Source: Lumbricus rubellus (lineage: Eukaryota > Annelida > Clitellata > Crassiclitellata > Lumbricidae). From it: a stretch of DNA of 64,000 nucleotides. Of this stretch, positions 45,094 through 57,900 are shown one piece after another (position 1 is the stretch's first letter; each line of letters begins with the position of its first letter). Where the stretch lies: contig OX243814.1 of the NCBI GenBank assembly GCA_945859605.1, forward strand, positions 29,315,307 to 29,379,306, written 5' to 3'. The notes under the pieces were generated by a model. That model saw only the letters and a program-made list of their open reading frames with translations, was not told the origin of the DNA and ran no database searches. Position numbers and translations under genes: made by a program.

Positions 45094-46236
45094 CATCGAA
45101 TGACACTTTAGACAAATGAAAATGATGTGATCGATGTTAAAACTTTGTGGCATTGATTTTAAAACGTAACCGAAGTAGGTATATAGGCCTATGTATCTGA
45201 AGAAGATACGGCAGCAGACACCAGTTACATGCCAGGACATTGCCAGGTCAACATTATCTGTTCTTCCGTTTGTGCAAACCGGAAACCGCTGTTCGAATTG
45301 TTTGGATCTGTGATAGTTTTACCAACGGAACAACGTGGTAGGCCCAATTCCTCTTGGATTCTTGACATCGACGATTCGAACCACTTTGAAGCATAGGCTA
45401 CTTCACTTAGGCCTATAATATAGTAGACACGAATCTCAAACATACTCAATAGAACTCATCAATTGGCCTATTCTATTAACAATTATCGATGTGTCCAGAC
45501 TAAGCATATAATTAGTTCATCTTAATTTTGATTAATTATTAACGAGCAATTTAGTCCGTAAAACTTTCAGTAGTGTTTAAAATTTAATCTAGATGTAGGT
45601 CTAAAATTTAAGAAAATTGCAGTTCAGGCATGACGTTCAATTCGCATATAGATCTGGTAGGCCTAAATCTTAACTGATTTTTCGTAACAACCGTACCGTT
45701 ACGTAACGCTGAGTAGGGTGGGTAAGTGGGTCAAGGGAAGCGTTACGAAGCGTTACAGGGTGGGTGGGTGGGTCAAAAACGGTCAATTTCGGCGTTACGT
45801 AATTATGCAATGACCCCAAAATGCAGCACAAGACCACAAATATCAGATTCTTTAGTCTGATAAATAATAATTCTTTAATATATCAACACACTTGTACAGT
45901 GTATACGATACAGTCAAACAGTTAATATATAATAGGTGTATATTTGTAATGCAGTGCTGTGGGAGTAGAATCTGTTACGATAGTATTGTTAGTCACAAAA
46001 AATTAATGTTGTAAACATGTAACGACATTAAAATAAAATTTTTCTTAAGTTGACTTAATTATGCAAGTATTTAATTCCCCCCCCATACTTGGGTACATGT
46101 TTAAGTGCAGCACTACTACTACTAATACTCCTCTCTTCCCTACCCACTAATACTAATAAAGTTTTCACTACAGACTCTGAGGACCATTTCTGCATCAACT
46201 AACTTGAACTAAGACAATAGTTTATTTTATTTCTTG

Positions 46237-46674
46237 CATTTACTAAAATGCCCTTTCAAGCTCCTTGCTCAGAGGTGCTCCCGAATGCAGCGTGGACACT
46301 GCATCGGAGTTTCATGCCAAAGCGCTGAGCAATTGCAAGTGAAGGACTTGACCAAGGTCCCTACGTGGCTTGTTTGTATTTTTGTTTGTTTGTATGTGCA
46401 CTTGTTATAGCGCCCCTTCAAGCTCTTCTACTCAGAGGCGCTCCCGATGCAGAGCGGACACTGCATCGGAATTTCACGCCGAAGCGCTGAGCAATTGTGA
46501 GTGAAGAACTTGCCCAAGGTCCTTACGCGGCGAGGTGGATTCGAACCTCGGACCTTCTGGCTCCAAGGCAACGACGCCACCACTACACCACCACAACTTG
46601 AGGTGGATTTGAGCCTGCAACCCTTCGGCTGCAAGGTGACAAACATACCCACTACACCACCGCGCCCCACAGAT
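46237..46674 (-). mobile_element. SINE split by a second SINE
   Basis: Outer copy: 46237-46374 (3' body) and about 46597-46674 (5' end with B box and ggcgcggtggtgtagtgg). The break falls after ctacgtggc, where other copies continue aacttgaggtgg. Confidence 0.8.
46375..46596 (-). mobile_element. Inner, younger SINE
   Basis: Complete copy from tgtagtggtggcgtcgttgc and B box ggttcgaatccacctcgccg to tataacaagtgcacatacaa. Closer to the family consensus than the SINE it interrupts. Confidence 0.85.
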
Positions 46675-46995
46675 GATACTTGCTTACAAAAGGAGATATC
46701 CTGAAGATAAATTTTGCAAGAATTAAACAATAAACACGACTTTACATTGTATTACACTTGCTGGGATACCTGACACTTGCAAAACGGTGACTGAGTAATA
46801 GATATTGCACAGAGTCCAGCAATTGTGAAAAAAACAATGTTAACAACCGTGCACACTTTACCCAAGCAGCACACTGACCACACCCACCACTTGTAACTAG
46901 ACATGTATCACGATCGCCTACTACATCATCACAAGCAACAGGCTAGATAAGATGATAAGCAGTCCCATAAGCAACCATGGTCCATGGGTATAAAG

Positions 46996-47302
46996 CAGTG
47001 GTTCCCAACCTTTTTTGACTCTATGGCCACTTTTTCTTAGTTGAAGGACATTAGGGGCCACAAGGCTAAAATTTAATTAACTAAATGCGCATAAAAATTG
47101 CTATAATTGAATCAAAATAGAATGTTTGATGTTATTTACAGACTTCAAAATAAAATAATTTTTAATAGAAAATAATTGTGTTCTATCCTGTTCAAATTGT
47201 CAATTTTTTCATATATTTTTGCCAATTCTTTGAGATATGAGGGCCATTTCTTAGACCTGGTGGGCCACTTTTGGCCTGCAGGCCACGGGATGGGAACCAC
47301 TG
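46996..47302. mobile_element. hAT-like element, 307 bp (CAGTGGTTCCCAACC type)
   Basis: CAGTGGTTCCCAACC ... GGGAACCACTG with perfect 8-bp duplication GTATAAAG (46988-46995, 47303-47310). These ends are typical of widespread hAT families in animals. Confidence 0.95.
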
Positions 47303-47692
47303 GTATAAAGTCTCAGTGACTCTCAACTTACCCAAGCTCCCGCACTGACTGCAGGATCAGTGCATTCTTTTATAGCCACGCAGGCTGTACGCTCCGGTCC
47401 CCCCAATCGGCCTCCATGCAAATATGAAATCTTCAACCAACTTTCTGCTCTGGCTATAAAAGTGGTTGCTGTTATGCCAAAAATAAAACACATTACAATC
47501 AGTAATGACGTTTTCAAGACTGTGCATTTTCTTACAGAGTAACCCATACCGAATTACAAACTTCTACACGTTTCGATCAATCAATGGAGGCCAATAATTA
47601 TTGTCTGCAGGCTTCACAACTGGCCGTGGATTTCACTGTTTCGTTAGCAGCATTTTATCCGTTCAATCCAGATGCTCGTCAAAAGCTACAGT

Positions 47693-47840
47693 CAGGGTGA
47701 GAATTGCCGGGGGGTTGGAGGGTTGAAACCCCCCAGTCTTTCTTAGAGCCCCATGTTAAAGTCTGTTTTTCAAACCCCGATTCCAAGTGGATAATGGTCC
47801 AACCCTCCCCCCAGTTATTTTTTCCACAATTCTTACGCTG
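47693..47840. mobile_element. hAT-like MITE, 148 bp
   Basis: CAGGGTGAGAATTG ... CAATTCTTACGCTG with perfect 8-bp duplication GCTACAGT (47685-47692, 47841-47848). Confidence 0.92.
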
Positions 47841-47920
47841 GCTACAGTACTTTGGCCATTTTATATAATCTTTGCTTCAGCATGTAGGCTACCAGTTTTT
47901 GCACACGACTAAGCCTTCGA

Positions 47921-48336
47921 TCATACTTTCGTCTCGGAAAAGAGGGTCACGGGAAATTCGGCTTTTAAAGACGACCGTTGTAGGTCGACGGAGCTTTCCG
48001 CTTGACCCACTTCGCAGTAGACGGTTTGTATCGTTTTCGCAGTCGGTTGGCCAGGCAGAATGCTGACCACGGTGTTCGAGCTCGATGCTGTTCGTGTTTT
48101 TGGACTGTTGACCGTGTACATTTGCCACGTGGATGTGACGTACGAGTAGCGGCTTGGAAAGTGTCGCTGCGTCCGGACGAAACGGAGAAATAATTTCTCC
48201 GTGGTGTACGCGACGATGATGGTGGCAAAGAGAATGATGATGAGACGGGAGAAGGCAACGAGCAGAAGGTAGGTTGAATGGAAGACTGCGTTGAATTCAC
48301 GTAGAAGCTCCTGCCACAGTTGGGCCTGACCGCATT
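47921..48336 (-). CDS. Five-pass protein, last exon: TM5 and cytoplasmic tail
   Basis: Starts after ttggtcag in phase 1. Encodes ECGQAQLWQELLREFNAVF, then STYLLLVAFSRLIIILFATI (TM5), KLFLRFVRTQ, and a serine/threonine-rich tail to the stop. Confidence 0.82.
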
Positions 48337-51300
48337 CTGACCAAACAGATATCAACACATTTTTTCAATAAACAATCATTGTTTATATTGGTTGCACGCG
48401 TGTCTGAACAAATAGTATCTAGGAAAATCAAAGTTTAAAGTGTGGCACGACGGTCATGGCACCTATTTTCAAATCTCTATGCCGTCCTGCCACTTATTTG
48501 GCCAGCACACGTGAAAATGTGAGGGGCATCCTGGCACTTCTTTTTTTACACTGTGAGAACTGAGAAGACATCGGTAAATTACCTGAGTATATTTTGGGCT
48601 GGATTGGAATTGAGTTACAGGGCAACATCGGAACGTGCCAAGTGTCGGCCAGGCCTTGCATGTCATCATCTGTGGCGTTCAGCTCCGCCAAGTTGTCTCT
48701 CACGTGATGATGGCTGTCTTTTCTATCCTCAAACCCTGAAAAACAAAATGAAAAATGAAAAGCTATAGGCCTACACAGGCTGGGAGCAAGAGTTGGGGTG
48801 CGGTGGTGTAGTGGTGGCGTCGTTGCCTTGGAGTCGGAAGGTTCGAGGTTCGAATCCACCTCACCGTGTAAGAACCTTCACTCACAATTGCTCAGCGCTT
48901 CGGCGTGAAACTCTGATGCAGTGTGCACTCTGCATTCGTGAGCGCCTCTGAGTAGTTTCGAGGTTCGAATCCACCTCGCCGCATAAGGACCTTGGGCAAG
49001 TCCTTCGTTCGCAATTGCTCAGCGCTTCGGCGTGAAACTCCGATGCAGTGTCCGCTCTGCATTCGGGAGCGCCTCTGAGTAGAGAGAGAGAGTTTGAAGG
49101 GGCGCTATAACAAGTGCACATACATACAAGAGTTATGAATCGTAAAATATTGCACACATGGAATTCTGATATGCAGCGCGCTAAGAATTCGAATCGAAAA
49201 ATGCGGTATAAATAAGGTCAGATATTTATGAACGGCAATGCATCAGGAATTGAAAATGCAGCTATGAAGAAATGAATATTTATTGCTGCCAGATGATTTA
49301 TTGGACAAATCGAAACAGGAAAACAGTAGTAAAGACAAGATGCAAACTATAGGGGTTGGGGGGGGCCCTGAAGATACAGCCCACCATCCTTACTGCTTCT
49401 GTATTTTAAATCAATCCAAGGTTACTTGATTTACTGACTTTGTTCCAGCCACAAGTTCTGCATTCCAACATCACAATCAATTTTTCAATTCACTTTTCGG
49501 TCGATTGCAGTTTAGTATTTACAGCGACTTATGTAAAATCTTGTCTTTCTTAAGGTCAGAATATTAAGGTCAAAATTATGGTCTTTGCCTTGCAGCAAGA
49601 GGATTGCAGGTTCGAATCCACCTCAAGTTGCCATGTAGGGACCTTGGGCAAGTCCTTCGCTCACAATTGTTCAGCGCTTCGGCGTGAAACTCGATTCAGT
49701 GTCCGCGCTGTATTCGGGAGCGCTTCTAAGTAGGATCTTGAAGGGACGCTATAAGAAATGCACATACAAACAAAAATTCTATTTCTACAATTCATTTTCT
49801 GTTGATTGCAGTTTGGAAAACAGCCTTGCTTATGCATTTCAATTATGACACTTTAGAAGCTTCCCGTTTAGATTAGATCAAATCACACTTAGAGTCAAGG
49901 CAGATTTTTAGCCTTCATAAAACTTGTGCCCCCAAAATGAAATTCTCATAATATCAAGGCTGTTGTGTGTGAAAACTAAATTGTAGACTTCAGGGGCGGA
50001 TACAGAAACTTTGGACTGGGGGGGCCAAAAATTCTTGGCCTTGGTCATGGAAATTTTTCTTTCCTATCCGCCAAAAAAGTTGACGACACCTTTTACAAAT
50101 TTTTTAGTCGTCCAGTCCAAATATCCTCAAAATATACCATATTGAAACCAAATGGGGGGGGGGCCACCCCCCATTTGGGCGTTTCTAAATGTGGGGAGGC
50201 ATGGCCGGATTGGCCCCTCTGGATTCGCCCTTGGAAGACTTTTAACTGCTGATGTGTTACCTGCTAGATGTAACTCCGCAATTCCCTGAAGATTCAACAG
50301 TTCGTGGACCATGTGCTTCGTGTAATGACGTGACAAATCAGCAGTGTAGATGTCTCCGATCCTACCGAGGAATTCGTCCGTAGCGTTCGTATGCACGGCT
50401 AGCGTCTGCAATGCCGTGAAGAATCCGTTGAAGTTCAACAGAAAACTCGACTGCAGAAACTCGCGAGAAAGTCTGAGACCGAGACCGACGATGAGAAGAA
50501 TCACGGCCATAACTATAAGAGAAGGAACGGCCTCTGACCGGCTAAGTCCGTGCCAGACCTGCTTCAGGAAGTCCTTATAGCAGTAAGTTTTACGGACTTT
50601 CCGATTCATCACCGAACTCCGCATCAGCGGTTTCTTAAAGAACACGAAATTCTGTTTTCTCTTCGCCGACGGAAGCGAATTATTTCCGATCGTTTTGTGA
50701 TTCGTTTTGTTCGGATGGGGAGCGGCGAGCGTGTTATTCGGCGTGTAGTGATGGTTCGAGAGGGAAGTCAGGCCAGAAGTAGCGCTCGATGCTTTGAGAC
50801 TTTCACCGCAGCTGTTAAGTTCCGACGTCGTCTCGTGGATGCTGTCGCTGCCGAACTTCTGCGTGTGGTCGCAATGATTCCGCCAAAGGTCCGTGAGCAG
50901 CGGCGGGAAGTCTGTTCTGCCGGGTCCGGAGGAGGCTGGGGCGAGATGCGTGCACTCCGTGTCGGTTAACCTCAGAGAAACGGTCTCGTCGAAACCGTTG
51001 CACATCTTTCGAACGTTCAAGCAGACGTGCGTGAAGCGAAAGACGAGAATAACGACGTCCAACGCGAGGAAGATCAACTTTAGAGCGTCCCACGAAACGA
51101 CGTCGAATTCCTCCTCCGCGGCGTTTTCCACTGCGTTCGGTGGAAGACCGGGGAAATGAAAGTCGCCGGTGAAACTGTCGTCTTCGTTCGTTTCGCCCGA
51201 GTTTTCGTGGTCCGCTGTCTTTGGGTCTTCGGAATTAGACAGACCGCTGAAGGGAATGTCGCTCGGGTCAAGGTGTTCTTCGCCTTTCAGCTTTTCCATG

Positions 51301-54300
51301 CGTTTCAGAAGGACCTGGAGCCAAACTGAATTCGTTCTTATGGACATGTGATACTTGCTCGAATCCATTTCGGCGTAGGCGGTCACATTTCCGAACGAGA
51401 ATCTTGGGCTTCTGTTGTTCGTGGTGGCAGAATCGCAAATGTGAAATTCTGGAAGTTTGAAGTCGATGGAGGAGATGAGGTGCTGAAGATCGTAGTGAAA
51501 TCTGAAATCATTTATAACAAAACTCAACTGATGTAGAAAATTAAGACAATAAATTCAATTTTGTTTTTTTGGTGTAGTCTATTTACTTTTAAATTTCAAA
51601 TAGAGATCTATGTCCATGGGAAATCTACAAATCAGGAAATTAATTAGCCATTAAAAAGTCTTCAGTATTTTAATGAAACCATCCAAGTAGTTTATTCTGC
51701 ATAGTTTGTTCTGTAACACACACACAATATAAATCGACAAATACAATCAATATTTTTTTCACAAAAGATTTTGACAACCTGACAACCCAACGGTAATGCC
51801 CTAATAATGGTGCACAATGAATTGTTGCAATTATTATTATTATTATCATGAAGGTGTACCTGGTATGCTAGACTTAAGAGCTGGCTATAGTAATTGTAAG
51901 TATGTAACTGCACATGTTTCTGTCTGTAGCTGCTGCATAGCCTTGACATATTGAAATGATTGGGTGAAGATACCCCACCTCCACTGCCCCTTTAAAAATT
52001 GGTGCCAAAGGTAATAAAGCTAATCCGAGCACTCCCAATTTTTCTCTGTGCAGACGTCATGAAACACAACAACTTGCAAATCACACACGCCAATAGGCAA
52101 GCCTGCAACTGCCAATGCTAGATATCACCGTAGTAAAATGTCTGGCAGATAACAAATGTCATAAATTTATTCCTCAATAAAACATATAACAAATTGTGCA
52201 GCCACAAATGTCCCAAAGACAATCACATAAAGCCATGGCAACCTTGTTACTGCAAAGCATGGTAATAAGTAGACCTAAGCCATTAAGATTGCACTAAAAT
52301 GCAATTGCCAATCAAACAACATTATGTCAAATTCTCATATTTGAACAGAGCATGCCAAAAAATTAAAAATATGTCAGATCTTGACCAATGGTCGAGGTTT
52401 GTGTCTATATTTATTCAGAACCATAAAATTCATCATATACTAAACCTAAATGCAATTATACACTTAAGCAGAACCAACGAATGTGCATAGCCTACTACTG
52501 AGAACAATGAATAGGTTTCAGCCTCTTCCGAGTCAACTATGTATTATAAAGGAACCTTGGGGAAGTCCTTCAGTCACAAACACTCAGTACTATTGACTTT
52601 TGCTTAGTCATTAATTAGACTGGCACTGAATCACAACAATTAAAAACAGTGGTAAAACTGATAACAATAACAACAGAAGAATGTCTATATGAATAATAAT
52701 AATAATAATAATGATGATAAAAATTTACAAAAATAATAGTAAATATTCAACTCGAAACTGTACTTATTGACGTACTCGAGACGAAAGAAGAGCAACACAA
52801 TACAATACAATACAATACAATACGATGCGATGCTGACATTAATAAAAATAATGAGATGTCGTCAATACCTTTGAGCAAAGTGTGACTGCCAGAAGTTGAA
52901 TAATAATAATAATAATGATTGTAAATAAAAAAATAATAGTGATATTCAACTCAAAACTGTATCTTTGCCAAACTTGAGACGGAGGAAGAGCCTCTGGGTA
53001 TTCCCCTTGAAGAGGTCCTATAGCAATTTACGAATGAATGAATGAATGAACAACAATACTAATAATGTTGATAATTCGTTTTAACATTAGAGGCTTGAGA
53101 TATGGCAGATGTGAGGAACCCTGCTGTATCGGCAACCTCACTCCTGCTTTTTCCTGCTTCCCACTATGAGCGCTTCTAGAGGCGCTATATAAATCCTTAA
53201 ATACAATACAATGTTAACAGTTTGTTTGTATGTGCACCTGTTATAGCGCCCCTTCAAGCTCACCCTACTCAGAGGCGCTCCCGAATGCAGAGCGGACACT
53301 GCATCGGAGTTTCACGCCAAAGCACTGAGCAATTGTGAGTGAAGGACTTGCCCAAGGTCCTTACGCGGCGAGGTGGACTCGAAGCTCGAACCTTCCGGCT
53401 CCAAGGCAACGACGCCACCACTACGCCCCACAATAACAGTAACAAAAACAACGATATATCATCAATACCTTTGAGCAAAGTGCGACTGCCACGAGTTGAC
53501 ATCTTCCACGTCCGTCAGACTCATGAACGTCGCAAACGCCAGTTCGTCTTTCAGCGGATGATGGTGATGCACGTTCCTGTGCATCACCATCGCACCACCA
53601 CCATCTATCCCCGGCCACCACGTCGTCTTATTGAACAAACCCCTCGGCTGCATAAACCACGAACTGTTGAGCACCCGCTGCACGTACATCCTGTACTCGG
53701 AGATCACCGGCCGGATGGTCCGCTCCTTCTTCACGTGATACCGACGCACAAACGAATCCAAATCCCGACGGAAATTACCGACCGATTCGTGGAAATTCCT
53801 AAGGGTTTTTCCCGTCCACGAACTCCCGTTCATCAGCGTATCGGACAATTTCTCCAGTCGCAGCAGACGGTCGAGTCTCACCCACAGCAGTTCCGCTAAA
53901 TCCTCAATGTACCTGTCGCACGACACCTGCATGCTGTTGAGAAGGTCCGTCTGCCGTTTGATTTCGCCCAACGCGTGTTTGTCGAGGACTGCGAGCGATT
54001 CGTTCGTGAGGTTGAGGAATTTCGATTGGACTGCCCCGATCTTGGCGAACGAGTCGGCATGCGAGCGAATCGACAGCGCGAACAGCAGTGAGATGACGGT
54101 GAACGTCATAACGAGGCAGTATACGACCTGGAAAACGAGATAGACAACGATGATGAACTTCTGCATCCGACTCAGATGTCGGAACCTCTGCAGGCACCTA
54201 CAGACCTTTTTCTTCTTCTGCCTACGAACGATTTCCGCCTGCGACCCCCCGTCGTAGTCCGTCTCGAGCTTCGACTCGGAGGCCGATTTTCGGCAGAGTT

Positions 54301-54905
54301 CGACGTAGATCCAAAGAATCAAACAGACCGCTAACACGCAGAGAACGATCACCGCGGAAATACCCAGAAACATGACATCATCATCGAATTTTGCGCGGTG
54401 AGCGTCACTAGCGTCGTCTGCCGGATTCTTACAGGTCGCCGTGGTGTCGTCGAAGAGAATGTTGGTGAGAAAGATGCGGTGTTCTCGATTGGCGTCGTCG
54501 AGAATGATGTCGAAAGTCTTTTCCACTTTGACGCCCCAGTTGGGGATGTTGAACGTGATGTTGAACTGCGGAGGACAGGAGATCAACGCGTCGTACTTGA
54601 AGACCTCCTCCATCTCCAGACGATCACTGATCGTTATGCCAACGTAACCGGGACAGTCGGTCAGCTGACCTGCAATTGGAATTTGTGGAAAAGTGTGGTT
54701 GCAGAAATGAAAGTGAATGATAATTCTTTGCCAATCAATCAATCAATCAATCAGTCAATCAAACAATCAATAAATCAATCAATAAATAAATCAATCAATA
54801 TCTTAATCAATCGATCAATAAACCAATCAATCAATCTCCAATCTCTCAATTAATCGATCAGTCAATCTCTCATCTCTCAGTCAGTCAATGAATCTCAATC
54901 AATCG

Positions 54906-54936
<31 letters not shown>

Positions 54937-57900
54937 TCTCAATCAATCGATCAATCGCTGATCGTTATGCCAACGTAACCGGGACAGTCAGTCAGCTGAC
55001 CTGCAATTGGAATTTGTGGGAAACGTCTTGCAGAAATCAAAGTAAATGATAATTCTTTGACAATCAATCAATCAGTTAATCAATCAATCAATCAATCACA
55101 CAGGCAGAGAATTCCAAATCAATTTGTCAACATATTCTACTACTAGGCAGTAGTGGTTGTAGTGGTGTGAACACTTTGTTTGGTAGCACCCTTTTCACGA
55201 GTCAAAATATTAAAGACTGAAGTTAAGAAACTAGAGAACTAGTCAGTTAAAGTGAGCCACACTGTCCAACCCCATTGAAGCTGATTACATGTGCTGATCA
55301 CATGTAGTGAGATACAACGGAATGGTTGAATGGCAAGATGCTGGTACGAAGATCAGAGGGACCTGGGTTCGATACCTGCTAGCCCCATAACAATTGACTC
55401 AGCCTTCCACTCCCTAGGGGGGGGGCGATGGAACATCAGTAATTGGACAGATATTGCCATAAAATTAAATTTTACTCCTGTTAAGTTTGTTATTATCTTC
55501 TGCTACTACTACATTGTCCATGCATTGTGGAACCAGCTTCCTCCTTCAACGCGTTCCTCCATATTAACTGGTAGACCAAATGCCTCTTTTCGTTGTCTCA
55601 AGTCTCCAAGACAACTTTCTTTCTTTCTTGTTCTAACGCACTGGGAGCACCTCTGATTGATGTGCACTGTGAGAGGCGCTATATAAATTTACCGATGCAA
55701 TTCAATACAATACAATACCATGTAATCTTACTTTGTGCTTGTCAGCTTGAAAATAACGAGTAATAAGATATTACTAATCATGGTGTATTAATCACAGAAC
55801 ATAATCTTTCCATGTCATGTTATTTATTTTGATAATTACCCGAGAGTTGAACTTCCCAGACTCGTTCGTCAGGACTTAAGGCGAGGCTGGAGTGGAATCG
55901 GTTGTCCATGATGAGTGAAGCGTTTCGACCACGAAACCACCATCGCAACACCGACGCATTGGCTGTGTTGCAGATCAAACAGATTCATAGCTCAGTTCAA
56001 AAAAAATCTGGCAGGACAACAGGATCATTGTCAAAGTATTACATGCTTTCTTGGTACAAAAACTGACTAAACAACCTGGCTCTTGGTCATCATCATCATC
56101 ATCACCACCACCACCACCATCATCATCATCTGTGCCTGGTGCTAGTCATTTGGTGGCAATGGGTACGAATAAATCATCTCAATTATCTTTTCTCAAGTCC
56201 ATTGCTCCCCTTAGTACTATCCAAGTGATGTTAAGATAATCAACTAGTCATGTCCTAATTTATGTTGTCTATCCAGTGCCTCCAATACTGCCTGTCGTGC
56301 ATTGTCTGAGAGTTAAAGAATCAAATGGCATTCTCTGATCAGTGTGAATGACTAATTTCATCTCTGAGATCCACTGAGAGATTTAAAAGATTTACACTTG
56401 ATATCTAGAACTTAAACGGTATCATCATCAACTTAAATCAAAGACTACATGGCCAACTGGCCATCATGCATCACTGCAAATTATGACAAAATGGCTGGTA
56501 ATCATAATCTAATTCTCCAAACCTCTAAAGTGCCATTTGAAAGACAAGGGCAGAGCACACCAGTTAATTCACGGTGGGTTAACTGATACGATGAAGGATG
56601 TAGATAGGAAGCTTCCCTGTGAGAGTAAGTACAACAGAGTCCGAAATCAAGTGCTTCAAACACAAACGCTCCGTACCATTGTTAGCTCCTTGACATTTGC
56701 TTGCATAGGCCTGGCATTATGGAACCAGCTTCCTCCTTCAACGCGTTCCTGCATTTTAACTGGTGGGCCAATGATCTCTTTTCGGTGTCTCAAGACTATT
56801 TTTTTCTCTTATGGTCTAACGTACTGGGAGCGCCTCTGATTGGAGTGCACTGTGAGAGGCGCTTCATAAATTTATAGATACAATACAATACAATACAATA
56901 CAATACAATACAATTAGATAGAAACACGAAATGATTGTAAAAGGTCAGTAAAAGACAATTTTCGCAATACACCAGCACAAATCAAAGCAGCATGCGAAAG
57001 CGCTTATTAAACACATGCCTGGAATGATGAACTTCATGTGCGGCGCATTATCGACCGACGTCAGAACGTACGTATACGACGCACGACCGGTCTGCGTGAT
57101 GACGTTCACCGCCTGCGACCAGTTCCCGGACTTCCAATCCGCCGGTCGGAACTTCCGGATGTCCTTCTCGCAGCGATTCTTCCCACCGACCCACGATGAC
57201 GTGCTGTACGCAAAGGGAACATCGAACTGCGCGTTGATGCTGTGTACATTCGGGGAGTGCGACTTAGACGGGAACACCCCTTCCCTGCGCTGTTCGTCGG
57301 GGTTCCTGTCGGGGACGAGACTCACGACGTGGTCCCAGACGTCCCCCGTTCGGTTCCCCGTGAGGATGAGCTCCCGGTGCCACTCGACCGACGTGTTGTG
57401 CTCGACGACGAGGAACTCCGCGATGTAGCGACCGCTAGTGAAGTTGGCAATGTCGTGGAACGCGACCTGGCGAGAGACGCGCGGAGTTTCGAAGCCGACG
57501 CTGGTGATGCTCACGTAGAACCAGACCTGGTAGAGGACTTGGGGTCGGTTGAGTCGAAGGTGGCAGCGAAATTCGCGCTTCAGGTCCTTGAAGACTGGCT
57601 GGAGGGTGTAGCGGTAGGCATCGCCTGGTAGAGATGTCATCAACACACAATGAAGATTTATGGAATGCGCATTTTCATTCGTTCGGAAACTTATATAGTG
57701 CTCACGAGTTCATTTACTTAGAGACCTATCTTTTACCTATCTTTTTAGCCGTGGCTGGGTTGGGAGCGCCTCTGTGTAGACTTCTTGAAGGGGCGCTTTA
57801 TAAGTTTTCGGAATGAATGAATGAATGTAAGAGACACTCGACTCCAGCGTGTCCCCTCAAAAAAGTTCTCAAGTTTAGTGAGGAAGGATTCTGGTAGAGT

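Larger units (their letters stand above)
42909..45817. mobile_element. Outer transposon with 26-bp terminal inverted repeats, invaded by a hAT
   Basis: Ends match for 26 bp, beginning GGGGTCATTGCATAATTACG, and continue into TAACGC. Subterminal 'gggtgggtgggt' and 'cgttacgaa.cgttac' blocks are mirrored. With the inner 2033-bp element and one duplicated octamer removed, the outer element is about 870 bp. The TACGTAACGCTCGAGGG stretch resembles TACGTCACGCTCGAGGG of the element at 15647, so the two families are related. Confidence 0.82.
38039..47920. other. 9.9 kb gene desert between two convergent genes
   Basis: No exon recognised on either strand. Contains hAT-like elements (38405, 39810, 41724, 43061, 46996, 47693), a TTAA element, SINEs and a minisatellite. 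In 40152-41206 and 45818-46236 I see nothing beyond AT-rich unique sequence. Confidence 0.65.

Noticed and set aside
53339..53899. 186-codon plus-strand ORF
   Set aside because: Its 5' part is a SINE in antisense, and the rest is the mirror of the large minus-strand membrane-protein exon.
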